From contig CABUSL010000068.1 in the NCBI GenBank assembly GCA_902494295.1, positions 1 to 10,979 on the forward strand: a DNA stretch of 10,979 bases. The letters run 5' to 3'. Below, piece after piece: positions 1 through 6,735 of the stretch. A model generated the notes under the pieces. The model was not told where the DNA came from and did not search any database. It worked only from the letters and a program-made list of their open reading frames with translations. The translations under genes and the position numbers were made by a program. The number at the start of each line of letters is the position of its first letter. The stretch's first letter is position 1. Source of the stretch: an uncultured Collinsella sp. Lineage in GTDB: Bacteria > Actinomycetota > Coriobacteriia > Coriobacteriales > Coriobacteriaceae.

Positions 1-1
1 C

Positions 2-403
2 GACTACAAGGCGCTGTACGAGGCCGAGAAGAAGCACTCGCGCGAGTGGGAGAAGAAGGCGAAGGCCAACAGAACCGCAGCAGCGGCGCTTGAGGAGGCC
101 AACAACGCGAACAAGACCGCCGAAGACCAGATCGCCGACCTCAAGAAGAGGCTCGACGACAAGGAGAAGGAAGAGAAGCGGTCGAAGATCGCGGCCAAGG
201 TCGCGCAGGAGAAGGGCGTGCCGGCGAGCCTGATCGTCGGCGACGACGAGGAAAGCATGTCCAAGTGGGCAGACGACATGCTCGCCGCGTTCAAAAAGCC
301 GCCCGCGCCCAAGGTCGAGAAGCCAGGAAGCTTCCCGAAGCCGAGCGACGGCGACAAATCTGAGCTGCGCGACTTCACGCGCCAGCTCCTCGGCAACAAC
401 TAG
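2..403 (+). CDS. Phage capsid scaffolding protein, 3' part (GP20-like)
   Basis: Open frame from the window edge to a TAG stop at 401-403; the start lies upstream, so only about 133 C-terminal residues are seen. The visible part opens with a highly charged, Lys/Glu/Ala-rich segment predicted to form a long coiled coil (visible residues 1 to about 65). A short linker, a Pro/Lys-rich stretch and a basic C-terminus ending in RQLLGNN follow. Coiled coil plus a basic tail directly before the major capsid gene is the usual architecture of scaffolding proteins of the GP20 type, which guide capsid assembly and then leave the prohead. The basic C-terminus would be the capsid-binding end, by analogy. 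The family call rests on composition and position, not on a conserved catalytic motif. Confidence 0.8.
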   Translation, partial: DYKALYEAEKKHSREWEKKAKANRTAAAALEEANNANKTAEDQIADLKKRLDDKEKEEKRSKIAAKVAQEKGVPASLIVGDDEESMSKWADDMLAAFKKPPAPKVEKPGSFPKPSDGDKSELRDFTRQLLGNN

Positions 404-411
404 AGACAAGT

Positions 412-417
412 AAGGAG
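412..417 (+). promoter_or_regulatory. Ribosome binding site of the major capsid gene
   Basis: AAGGAG lies 5 bases before the ATG at 423, inside the 19-base gap after the scaffold gene. This is the largest intergenic gap in the window and a good Shine-Dalgarno match, fitting the high expression a capsid protein needs. Confidence 0.75.
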
Positions 418-422
418 CCGAA

Positions 423-1301
423 ATGGCTAACGACACCAGCAAGGTCAAGCTCCCGCACAAGGTAGTGACCTCCATCATCAACAAGGCAAAGGACACCTCC
501 ACCATTGCGGCGCTGTCCCCCAGCACCCCGCAGACGTTCTCCGACACCACCTACATCGTGTTCAACCCGACAACCGAGGCCGAGGTAGTTGCGGAGGGCG
601 CGAAGAAAAGCGGTTCCGAGGTCTCCACCACGCCGATCGTCGCAAAGCGCGTGAAGGTAGTCACGACCACACGCGTCTCCGACGAGCTGCGCTGGGCCGA
701 CGAGGACAACCAGCTTGAGATCGTGACCAACATCATCGCCGACCAGACCGCCGCGATCGGCCGAGCGCTCGACTACGTGGTCTACCACGCCGTGTCCCCC
801 AAGACGGGCACCGCGCTCGATGGCTACACCGCGCTCACCGCAGGGGCCAACGCCGTAACCGCCTCGGCATCCGCAGTCGACGACATCGACGCGCTGGCCG
901 ACGCGCTTATCGACTACGACATCAACGGTTTCGCGCTCTCCCGCAAGTTCGCCGCAGACCTCCGCAAGCTGCGCATTCCCGCCACCGGCCAGCGCCTCTA
1001 CCCGGAGATCCCGCTGTCCCTCAACGTCGGCAACATCGACGGCATCCCCGCCGCGACCTCCGGCACCGTCAACGGTCGCCGCTGCAAGATCGACCCGAAG
1101 GTGGCGGGCATCATGGGCGACTTCTCCACCATCAAGTGGGGCATGGTGCGCGACATGACCTCCGAGATCATCGAGTACGGCGACCCCGACAACACCGGTC
1201 AGGACCTGAAGGGATACAACCAGGTCGCGTACCGCACCGAGGCAGTCCTTGCCTACGCGGTTCTCGACCCCAAGGCCTTCGCCATCCTGAAGACGGCCTA
1301 G
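423..1301 (+). CDS. Major capsid protein, HK97 fold
   Basis: A 292-residue protein that forms the icosahedral shell. Residues 47-66 (FNPTTEAEVVAEGAKKSGSE) look like the extended E-loop, with the typical pattern of a Glu/Ala-rich strand ending in a GA-K-S turn. A long helix-like segment around residues 90-120 (SDELRWADED onward) resembles the spine helix. The C-terminal half has alternating strands and the usual IIEYGDPDNTGQDL and YNQVAYRTEAVLAYAVLDPKAF pattern of the axial domain seen in siphophage capsid proteins. The N-terminus is short, with no long coiled-coil delta domain, which agrees with a separately encoded scaffold just upstream. The start is fixed by AAGGAG 5 bases before the ATG. 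Confidence 0.88.
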   Translation: MANDTSKVKLPHKVVTSIINKAKDTSTIAALSPSTPQTFSDTTYIVFNPTTEAEVVAEGAKKSGSEVSTTPIVAKRVKVVTTTRVSDELRWADEDNQLEIVTNIIADQTAAIGRALDYVVYHAVSPKTGTALDGYTALTAGANAVTASASAVDDIDALADALIDYDINGFALSRKFAADLRKLRIPATGQRLYPEIPLSLNVGNIDGIPAATSGTVNGRRCKIDPKVAGIMGDFSTIKWGMVRDMTSEIIEYGDPDNTGQDLKGYNQVAYRTEAVLAYAVLDPKAFAILKTA

Positions 1302-1313
1302 GGGGCGGTAACC

Positions 1314-1595
1314 ATGGCGAACCTTGTGCAGAAGTTCATCGTCGAGGACGCATCCAAGGCATCCCCGATCCTCCCGCAGCACGTCTGCTTCGTGACCGCC
1401 GACGGCGAGCCTGTCGGCATCTCCAAACAGGCCGCAAACCCTGGTGCGAACCCGACCATCGCCAAGGTGGTCAAGTGCCTCGTCGACGCTGGCGTGATGG
1501 CCGCGACCTCCGAGGCATCCGAGCAGAAGGCCGGCGAGAATGCCGCGAAGCCGGTTGACTCCGGCAAGGCCGAAGAGCCTGCCAGCGAGGAGTAG
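1314..1595 (+). CDS. Small unrecognised head protein between capsid and connector genes
   Basis: A 93-residue protein not recognised by sequence. The first 60 residues mix strands and a short helix (QKFIVEDA, HVCFVTADGEPVGI, TIAKVVKCLVDAGVMAA). The last third, from about residue 65, is Ala/Glu/Lys-rich and probably disordered. It sits 12 bases after the major capsid gene, the usual place for capsid decoration proteins and head-fibre-like proteins, so a head-surface role is likely but unproven. The ribosome binding site is weak: a G-run at 1301-1305, overlapping the capsid stop codon, 8 bases before the ATG. Coding status is supported by the tight fit between two well supported genes and by codon use like theirs. 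Confidence 0.72.
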   Translation: MANLVQKFIVEDASKASPILPQHVCFVTADGEPVGISKQAANPGANPTIAKVVKCLVDAGVMAATSEASEQKAGENAAKPVDSGKAEEPASEE

Positions 1596-1599
1596 GCGC

Positions 1600-1998
1600 A
1601 TGGAGCCGCTAGCGACCATCGAAGACTATAGGGCGAGGTACGGCGACCCGACTGACGAGGCACGCGCCGCGACCCTGCTCTCAGACGCGTCAGACCTGCT
1701 CATGAGCGCTTACGAATCAAACGTGGGCGACTACGAGCGCGGCAAGGTAGCCGCCTTCGACCGATCTGCCGCAGCGGTGTGCTGCCTCGTGGTCAACAGG
1801 GTCTTGTCTGCGCCAGCAGCTCTGGCGGGTGCCATGCAGTACAGCCAGGGCGCAGGCGGCTACACGGCCAGCGTGTCGTACGGGTCTGCCCTCGGCGAAA
1901 TGTACCTGGGAAAGACGGAGCTGAAGCGCCTCGGGCTGCTCGACCAGCGCATCGGGGCGCTCCAACCGGTTGGGAGTGATGCCGAATGGGACTCATAA
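1600..1998 (+). CDS. Head-tail connector, Gp15/Gp19/Gp42-like
   Basis: A 132-residue protein expected to form the ring that docks on the portal. The N-terminal pattern, IEDYRARYG followed by DEARAATLLSDASDLLMSAYES, is the characteristic start of phage proteins of the Gp19/Gp15/Gp42 family: a short strand, then a helix with a Leu-x-x-Ala-Ser-x-Leu motif. A second helix follows at FDRSAAAVCCLVVNRVL. The C-terminal part (TASVSYGSALGEMYLGKTELKRLGL) matches the family's Ser/Gly-rich segment followed by a Leu-rich helix. The ATG at 1600 is chosen over an in-frame upstream ATG at 1540 because GAGGAG at 1587-1592 lies 7 bases before it and the longer form would run deep into the previous gene. Confidence 0.85.
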   Translation: MEPLATIEDYRARYGDPTDEARAATLLSDASDLLMSAYESNVGDYERGKVAAFDRSAAAVCCLVVNRVLSAPAALAGAMQYSQGAGGYTASVSYGSALGEMYLGKTELKRLGLLDQRIGALQPVGSDAEWDS

Positions 1999-2324
1999 GC
2001 ACCGAATCGGTGACGGTCGCAACACCCGTGGTCGAGTTCGACTCGCTCGGCGAGCCTATCGAGCGCGGCAGCGTGGACACCGTCATAGAGGGCGTGGTCG
2101 TGTGTCCGGGGGCCACCTCGGAACTCGACGCATCGCGCCCCGACGGCGTTGAGGTCGCCTACACGCTGTGCTTCCCCAAGAGCTTCACCGCATCGCTCAA
2201 GGGGTGCCGCGTGAACATTCGAGGCACCGAGTACCGCGTCATAGGCGACCCGCAGCGCTACGACCCGGCAAACACCCCAGGCGATTGGAACCTCACCGTG
2301 GAAGCGGAGCGCACCGATGGCTAA
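1986..2324 (+). CDS. Head closure (stopper) / head-tail adaptor protein
   Basis: A 112-residue, mostly beta-strand protein. It contains a central region with GVEVAYTLCFPKSF and a C-terminal segment VNIRGTEYRVIGDPQRYDP...GDWNLTVEAER. The RG-x-Y-x-V-x-G-D/P-x-x-Y pattern, followed by a strand ending in a polar residue, is common in small siphophage head-closure proteins that plug the connector until the tail attaches. It overlaps the connector gene by 13 bases and the next gene by 8, so the three are probably translationally coupled. GGGAG at 1972-1976 is 9 bases before the ATG. The role follows mainly from its place in the conserved order of four small joining genes. Confidence 0.75.
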   Translation: MGLISTESVTVATPVVEFDSLGEPIERGSVDTVIEGVVVCPGATSELDASRPDGVEVAYTLCFPKSFTASLKGCRVNIRGTEYRVIGDPQRYDPANTPGDWNLTVEAERTDG

Positions 2325-2607
2325 GTGCAAGGTGAAGTTCGAGTGGAAGGGCTGGAAGCGAGGCGGCTACGCCGAGGTTATGAACTCGGGCGCGGTGCAG
2401 GCGCTTCTCAAGAAGAAGGCAGACGCCGCAGCGGCCTCGTGCAACTCGTCCTTCTCCCGGCACCCCGGCGAGGGCGCTGGCTACGTAGTCCGCAAGTTCA
2501 AGGGCAAGCTCGCAAACGGCTTCGTGGTTGCCACGGCGACTCCGCACGCCCATGCGAGCGAGCGCAAGCACAACCGCCTCAGATCCATGTTCGGAGGCGG
2601 TGAGTGA
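2317..2607 (+). CDS. HK97 gp10-like head-tail / tail completion protein
   Basis: A 96-residue basic protein. It starts with a short strand (KCKVKFEWKGW), followed by a helix in which YAEVMNSGAVQALLKKKADAAAASC matches the common pattern of HK97 gp10-type proteins: a short linker, then a long amphipathic Ala/Lys helix. A G-Y-V-V strand and a VATATPHAHASERKHNRLRSMF tail follow; the T-x-x-A-x-x-x-x-K-x-N-x-L ending is typical of the group. Such proteins sit at the head-tail interface and are needed to finish joining. GGAG at 2306-2309 supports the ATG at 2317. The stop codon shares one base with the next start (TGATG arrangement), which implies coupled translation. Confidence 0.78.
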   Translation: MAKCKVKFEWKGWKRGGYAEVMNSGAVQALLKKKADAAAASCNSSFSRHPGEGAGYVVRKFKGKLANGFVVATATPHAHASERKHNRLRSMFGGGE

Positions 2608-2948
2608 TGGACGCGGAACGCATGGTGGCGCAGCGGCTCATGGACGAGACCGGCATCAAGGCCGTGACCGACGTACCAGCCGACAGGCCCAGCGAGTTCA
2701 TATCGGTGTCGCAGACCGGATCTAGCCGCAGCGGCTGCATCAACCGCGTGAAGCTCGTGGCGCAGTCATGGGCGAAGACCCGCAGACGCGCCGCGGAGAT
2801 CGCCGAAGCCGTGGAGCACGCAGTGCCGAGCCTCATGGACGAGGAGTGCGTGTTCGAGGCCACGTGCGAAGGCACGTACCGCTGGGACGACCCAGACAGC
2901 CGCCAGCGCCGATACCAGACCAACGTAAACGTAACCATTTGCGAATAG
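2607..2948 (+). CDS. Tail terminator protein
   Basis: A 113-residue alpha/beta protein that caps the finished tail tube and mediates joining to the head. The pattern is strongly typical of siphophage terminators: an N-terminal helix ending in an MDETG turn, a V-T-D-V-P-x-x-R-P-x-x-F-I-S-V-x-x-x-G strand pair, VKLVAQSWAKTRRRAAEIAEAVEHAV as the central strand and helix, then GTYRWDDPDSRQRRYQTNVNVTI as the closing hairpin. GGAGG at 2593-2597 stands 9 bases before this ATG. A GTG three bases earlier (2604) is a possible alternative start adding one residue. The ATG was chosen because it overlaps the previous stop by one base, a common coupling arrangement. Confidence 0.85.
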   Translation: MDAERMVAQRLMDETGIKAVTDVPADRPSEFISVSQTGSSRSGCINRVKLVAQSWAKTRRRAAEIAEAVEHAVPSLMDEECVFEATCEGTYRWDDPDSRQRRYQTNVNVTICE

Positions 2949-2951
2949 GAG
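2947..2951 (+). promoter_or_regulatory. Ribosome binding site of the tail tube gene
   Basis: AGGAG overlaps the previous TAG stop and lies 5 bases before the ATG at 2957. It decides the start of the tube gene against a much longer in-frame extension that would begin at 2768 inside the terminator gene. Confidence 0.75.
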
Positions 2952-2956
2952 CCGAC

Positions 2957-3532
2957 ATGGCACTTTTCAAGAAAAACGAGACCAAGAACGTCTCGTCCAC
3001 CAAGGGCGTGAAGGGCGGATACATCTTCGTGGCTCCGGCCGGCACCACCCTCCCCACAGACATCAAGACCAATCTCGCCGAAGCCTTCCTCAATCTCGGC
3101 TTCATCTCCGAGGACGGCTACACCGAATCCGAGGAGACCGACGCCAACGAGCTGAAGGATATGAACGGCGACCTCATGGACTCCGCCACGACCTCGCGCG
3201 TGGAGTCTGCGAAGCTCACGCTCGCGGAGATCAAGGCGCAAACACTCAAGGTCATGTATGGCGCCGAAAACGTGACCGACCTCGATGGCGTTATCACCGT
3301 CGAGCACAACGGCAACAAGGACGAGGCGTGGTCGATCGTGCTCGAACTCGTGCTCAAGAACGGTCGCCGCTGGCGCAAGGTCGTGCCCTCCGCCAAGTTA
3401 TCCGAGCTTGACGACCTCAAGCTCGCGGTGAGCGAGATCGCCGGGCGTCAGATCACGCTCAAGTACCTGGTCGATAGCGACGGAAACACCTGCTACGACT
3501 ACATCGAGTCGACCGAAACCGCCAACGCCTAG
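2957..3532 (+). CDS. Major tail (tube) protein
   Basis: A 191-residue protein that polymerises into the tail tube. After a polar N-terminal arm there is a GGYIFVAPAGTTLPTD strand-turn and an LGFISEDGYTESEETDANEL segment; the L-G-x-I-S-E-D-G motif is very common in actinobacterial and Firmicutes tube proteins. The C-terminal half holds WSIVLELVLKNGRRWRKVVPSAKL followed by EIAGRQITLKYLVDSDGN. The N-G-R-x-x-R-x-V-x-P pattern is a recognisable tube-protein signature. Length is normal for the family and no extra Ig-like C-terminal domain is present. It lies directly before the chaperone pair and tape measure, the canonical place. Confidence 0.88.
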   Translation: MALFKKNETKNVSSTKGVKGGYIFVAPAGTTLPTDIKTNLAEAFLNLGFISEDGYTESEETDANELKDMNGDLMDSATTSRVESAKLTLAEIKAQTLKVMYGAENVTDLDGVITVEHNGNKDEAWSIVLELVLKNGRRWRKVVPSAKLSELDDLKLAVSEIAGRQITLKYLVDSDGNTCYDYIESTETANA

Positions 3533-3536
3533 GAGG
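3531..3536 (+). promoter_or_regulatory. Ribosome binding site of the tail assembly chaperone
   Basis: A perfect AGGAGG overlapping the previous stop codon. Two in-frame ATGs follow, at 3538 and 3544. The first is only one base away and too close for initiation, while the second has 7 bases of spacing, so 3544 is taken as the start. Confidence 0.85.
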
Positions 3537-3543
3537 AATGCAG

Positions 3544-3792
3544 ATGACCGAGATCAAGTTTTCCGTCGACGGCGTTGACGGCGAGTTCGCCGCAGACCTC
3601 GACGAGTTGAAGTCCTACAAGACTGTGAAGCAGTTCGCCCGAAGCGAAACCGACCCGGCGGGGATGATGGACGCCATGGAACGCATCTTCATGGGCCGCG
3701 ACGAGGAGTACATCGAAGCGCTCGGAGGCACCTCCTTCGACATGCGCCGCCTGTGCGACGCGGCATTCGAGGCTGCAAAGGCAAAAAACTAA
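3544..3792 (+). CDS. Tail assembly chaperone, short (G-type) form
   Basis: An 82-residue acidic protein made when ribosomes do not shift frame. It starts with an EIKFSVDGVDGEFAADLDEL strand and turn, then two helices (YKTVKQFARSE, PAGMMDAMERIFMG) and an EAAKAKN end. This size, acidity and place between the tube protein and the tape measure are the hallmarks of lambda G-like chaperones. These proteins bind the tape measure and recruit tube subunits but are not kept in the virion. The stop TAA at 3790-3792 directly follows an AAAAAAC run that is read as a frameshift site. The start at 3544 is set by AGGAGG spacing. Confidence 0.87.
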   Translation: MTEIKFSVDGVDGEFAADLDELKSYKTVKQFARSETDPAGMMDAMERIFMGRDEEYIEALGGTSFDMRRLCDAAFEAAKAKN

Positions 3793-4187
3793 TAGGCTTC
3801 GCCAGCGACCTCGAGAACAGGCGCGGCGAAGCGATAGCAGACTTCCAGCAGTTCTACGGCATAGCCCTGCCATTGGATGGAGCGCCCGAAGACCTCGATC
3901 GGATGGCGCTTCTCTGGCAGCACCTCCCCGACAACTCGCGCCTCGCCAAGGCGCAGTACCCGCAACTCAGGTGGAGCACGACCGACTACATGCTCTGGCG
4001 TATCGAGCACCAGCTTCGGTGCATCGCCTGGGGCATGGCCGACAAGAAGGACAGGAGCGCGGAGCCTCCCGAGCCTATCAAGACGCCGGCGCAGCTCGCA
4101 GAGCTTGAGCGCCACCGCGCGAACGCGCTGGAAGCCAAGGAAGAGATAGACAAGATCCTGGGGATAGGAGGGGAAGATGGCGACTAG
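3544..4187 (+). CDS. Tail assembly chaperone, frameshifted (GT-type) fusion
   Basis: The -1 frameshift product: the 82 residues of the short form, then 132 more read from 3789 in the new frame (LIGFASDLENRRGEAIADF onward), to a TAG at 4185-4187; 214 residues in all. The downstream frame has no ribosome binding site of its own near the junction and starts in the middle of the upstream gene, so independent translation is unlikely. The T-like part has an Asp/Leu-rich helical region, a WSTTDYMLWRIEHQLRCIAWGMA helix and a Glu/Lys-rich C-terminal helix (LAELERHRANALEAKEEIDKIL), a pattern usual for the second half of siphophage GT chaperones. It would link the chaperone spiral to tube subunits. The end overlaps the tape measure start by 11 bases. 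Confidence 0.85.
3783..3832 (+). promoter_or_regulatory. Programmed -1 ribosomal frameshift signal (A AAA AAC plus hairpin)
   Basis: In the chaperone reading frame the bases run GCA AAA AAC TAA, so 3783-3789 is A AAA AAC, an ideal X XXY YYZ heptamer for a -1 slip. After a 6-base spacer, 3796-3803 (GCTTCGCC) pairs perfectly with 3825-3832 (GGCGAAGC). Past a bulged A at 3804 the stem continues with 3805-3807 against 3822-3824, and past a second bulged A at 3808 with 3809-3811 against 3819-3821, closing a 7-base loop at 3812-3818. That gives 14 Watson-Crick pairs. Spacer length and stem strength are what stimulatory elements usually show. The 0-frame stop falls immediately after the heptamer, inside the spacer. 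Confidence 0.88.
4166..4171 (+). promoter_or_regulatory. Ribosome binding site of the tape measure gene
   Basis: AGGAGG, extended by two further Gs, lies 5 bases before the ATG at 4177 and inside the end of the frameshifted chaperone frame. It supports independent initiation of the tape measure rather than purely coupled translation. Confidence 0.75.
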
Positions 4188-6732
4188 TGTCGGGTCGGCC
4201 TATGTGTCCTTGATGCCGTCGATGGATGGCTTCGCGAGCAAAATCGGCAAGGAGTTCGGCAGCCAGGGCAACGCCGCAGGCAAGGCCTTCGGCGACTCCA
4301 TGACCGTCGGCATCGACGGCGGGGCCAAGAAGTCCTCGGGCATCCTGACAGGGCTTGGAACCGTAGCCAAGGGCGTCGCCACTGCGGCGGTGGCCGGGTT
4401 CACAGCGCTCACAGGGGCCGTGACCGCGATTGGCGGCGCGGCCCTTTCCGCATATGCAGACTACGAGCAGCTGGTTGGCGGCGTCGACACCCTGTTCGGC
4501 TCCGCGTCGCAGACACTGCAAGGTTATGCCGCAGAGGCATACAAGACATGCGGAATGTCCGCCAACCAGTACATGACGCAGGCCACGAGCTTCGCGGCCT
4601 CGCTCGTCTCGTCGTGCAGCGGCGATGTCGCCAAGGCGGCTGACTACGCGAACATGGCCATGGGCGACATGTCGGACAACGTGAACAAGATGGGTTCCGA
4701 CATGACAGACGTGCAGAACGCCTACCAAGGCTTTGCGAAGCAGAACTACACGATGTTGGACAACTTGAAGCTCGGCTACGGCGGCACGCAGGCTGAGATG
4801 AAGCGCCTTATCGCCGATGCCAACAAGCTGCGCCAGGAGCAGGGCAAGAACGCCGACCTCACGATCGACAGCTATGCCGATGTGGTCGAGGCCATCCATA
4901 CCGTGCAGGAGAACATGGGCATCACCGGCACCACCGCCAAGGAGGCCGCTACCACGATCAGCGGCTCCATCGGCATGGCGAAGGCCGCGTGGGAGAACTT
5001 CATCACCGGACTCGGGCGCGACGACGTCGACTTCTCGCAGCTCACGCAGCAGCTGCTTGAGTCGATCGGCGCGGTAGCCACGAACGTGGCCCCGAGGGTT
5101 GCGCAGATCGGCAAGGGAATCGTCGAGGCGTTCCCGGTTGTGCTGTCTGGCCTTGGCCCAGTCCTTGGCCCAGTGCTCTCGGAAGCGCTCGCGACTGCTT
5201 GGAACATCGCCGTAGGAGCCTTGGCTGAGCTTGGCATACAGCTGCCGACAGTCGACGCTTCCCAGATAACGGGGGCGTTCCAAACAATCGCCGACACTGC
5301 GGCATCCGTCGTAGGCACGTGCAAGTCCGCTTTCGGGCAGCTTGGCGAGCAGATACCGGGTATCTGGGACACAATCGTCTCGACTGTTAGCGGAGCCGTG
5401 ACGACGATCATCTCGGCGATGTCGCCGTTCGTGACGTACTTCGCATCGCAGATGCTGCCCGCCATCGCGTCATTTGCATCTGGCGCAGTCGGCGCGTTCA
5501 GCGCCGTGCGGCCTGTCATAGAGCAGCTTGGCTCGACGCTGCTGAACGTCGGCCAGGCCATCCTGCCCGTGCTGCACAACGCCTTCGCGATGATCGTCCC
5601 GATTATCTCGCAGGTCATCGGCGTCGCCATGCAGCTTTTCGCTGCGGTAAGCCCGCTCGTGTCGCAGGTGGGCGCTGCGCTCATGCCGGCAATCACGTCT
5701 ATCGGCACGGCGCTCGCAAACCTCGCCAACGCCGTGCTGCCGATATTGGCTAGCGGCATGCAGATAGTTCTCTCCGTGGTTCAGATGCTCATACCGGTAA
5801 TCCAGACCGTGCTGTCTGTAGTTGGTTCAATCGTGTCCGTCGTGATAACGGTGGCAAGCCAGGTGATCTCGGTCGTGGTAAACGCCGCATCCGTCGTAGC
5901 CTCGGCCATTGGCCTCGTCATGTCGGTTGTGAGCGGCCTTGTGGCTGCTGTTACCACGTTCATTGGCTCGATCGTATCCGTTGTCGGCGGCGGAATAGCT
6001 ACCGTGGTCGCCGCCGTCTCAGGCGGCGTGAGCGCGGTGGTGTCGTTCATGGGCTCGATGGTGTCTTCTGCGCTCGCGTTTGTATCCGGCCTCGTGTCCT
6101 CGATTGCCGGGTACTTCTCGACCATGGTGTCGACGATGGCGAACGCGGCGCAGCAGGTGTACGCGGCAGTGACGGGTGCCTTCTCGGCGCTTGTTGGCGC
6201 TGTGTCTGGCCATATCGGGAGCCTCATGAACACCATTTCCAGCATCCCCGGCCAGGTAATGGGCTTCTTCGCAGGCGCTGGGTCGTGGCTCGTCGATTCC
6301 GGTCGCGCGTTGATCAACGGCTTCACGCGGGGTATCCAGAACGCAATCGGCGGCGCCCTCTCCGCCGTGTCCGGCGCCGTCTCGCAGATCCGCTCGTTCT
6401 TTCCGTTCTCGCCCGCAAAGCGCGGCCCATTCAGCGGCCACGGCTATACAACCTACTCGGGCAAGGCGCTCATGGAGGGATGGGCCGAGGGTATCGGCAG
6501 TGGCACGGGGGCTGTCAACTCCGCCATCACGTCGGCGCTAGCCTCCGTAAGCTCGCTTATCGGCTCGGGCATCACGGTCGCCCCGTCGGTTGCCGTTGCC
6601 GGGGCAGGTGCCGCCGGCACGACCTACAACGTCACGGTCAACGGGGGAAGCTTAAACGCAGACCAGCGGATCATGCAGGCGGTTGACGTTCTGGTCTCCG
6701 CAGCCAAGCGGTCCGCAGGGTCGGGAAGGTAG
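4177..6732 (+). CDS. Tape measure protein
   Basis: An 851-residue protein that sets tail length and is ejected into the host during infection. Recognisable parts: an N-terminal SAYVSLMPSMDGF segment; YEQLVGGVDTLFG at residues 96-108; LKLGYGGTQAEM at 197-208, a classic tape-measure motif; the AKAAWENFITGLG region near 270-280; and FPFSPAKRGPFSG at about 742-754, the common C-terminal motif. Residues 450-706 contain no Asp, Glu, Lys or Arg and are rich in Val, Ala, Ser, Ile and Gly, giving many possible membrane-spanning segments. No lytic or peptidase motif was seen. At roughly 0.15 nm per residue a tail near 125-130 nm would be expected. The last residues (RSAGSGR) are basic. Confidence 0.93.
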   Translation: MATSVGSAYVSLMPSMDGFASKIGKEFGSQGNAAGKAFGDSMTVGIDGGAKKSSGILTGLGTVAKGVATAAVAGFTALTGAVTAIGGAALSAYADYEQLVGGVDTLFGSASQTLQGYAAEAYKTCGMSANQYMTQATSFAASLVSSCSGDVAKAADYANMAMGDMSDNVNKMGSDMTDVQNAYQGFAKQNYTMLDNLKLGYGGTQAEMKRLIADANKLRQEQGKNADLTIDSYADVVEAIHTVQENMGITGTTAKEAATTISGSIGMAKAAWENFITGLGRDDVDFSQLTQQLLESIGAVATNVAPRVAQIGKGIVEAFPVVLSGLGPVLGPVLSEALATAWNIAVGALAELGIQLPTVDASQITGAFQTIADTAASVVGTCKSAFGQLGEQIPGIWDTIVSTVSGAVTTIISAMSPFVTYFASQMLPAIASFASGAVGAFSAVRPVIEQLGSTLLNVGQAILPVLHNAFAMIVPIISQVIGVAMQLFAAVSPLVSQVGAALMPAITSIGTALANLANAVLPILASGMQIVLSVVQMLIPVIQTVLSVVGSIVSVVITVASQVISVVVNAASVVASAIGLVMSVVSGLVAAVTTFIGSIVSVVGGGIATVVAAVSGGVSAVVSFMGSMVSSALAFVSGLVSSIAGYFSTMVSTMANAAQQVYAAVTGAFSALVGAVSGHIGSLMNTISSIPGQVMGFFAGAGSWLVDSGRALINGFTRGIQNAIGGALSAVSGAVSQIRSFFPFSPAKRGPFSGHGYTTYSGKALMEGWAEGIGSGTGAVNSAITSALASVSSLIGSGITVAPSVAVAGAGAAGTTYNVTVNGGSLNADQRIMQAVDVLVSAAKRSAGSGR
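5151..5174 (+). repeat. Tandem duplication of a 12-base unit in the tape measure gene
   Basis: CCTTGGCCCAGT occurs twice in direct tandem, at 5151-5162 and 5163-5174. The unit is in frame and encodes LGPV twice (GLGPVLGPVL). It looks like a recent replication-slippage duplication, as the copies are identical. Confidence 0.8.
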
Positions 6733-6735
6733 CCA

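Noticed and set aside
375..1619. A 414-codon open frame on the minus strand across the capsid gene
   Set aside because: Its codons mirror the third positions of the GC-rich capsid gene, its translation is Gly/Val/Arg/Asp-biased with no domain, and it covers three plus-strand genes with clear family patterns.
2863..2878. A 6-pair hairpin with a GAAG loop (ACGTGC/GCACGT)
   Set aside because: It is inside the tail terminator coding frame, has no T-run, and is too short to support a terminator or regulatory call.
2768..2956. An N-terminal extension of the tail tube protein starting at 2768
   Set aside because: It would lie inside the tail terminator gene in another frame, with an Arg-rich translation, and the AGGAG at 2947-2951 clearly serves the ATG at 2957.
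3753..4187. The second chaperone frame as a free-standing gene starting at 3753
   Set aside because: The ATG lies within the upstream gene with no ribosome binding site, whereas the heptamer and hairpin explain expression by frameshift.
4078..5283. A 401-codon open frame on the minus strand over the tape measure start
   Set aside because: It lies opposite conserved tape measure motifs and the chaperone end; the Arg/His/Leu-rich translation is typical of an antisense shadow in high-GC DNA.
5350..5366. A near-perfect palindrome, CAGATACC and GGTATCTG around one base
   Set aside because: An 8-base inverted repeat of some spacing is expected by chance in 11 kb, and it lies deep inside the tape measure coding frame with no related sites nearby.
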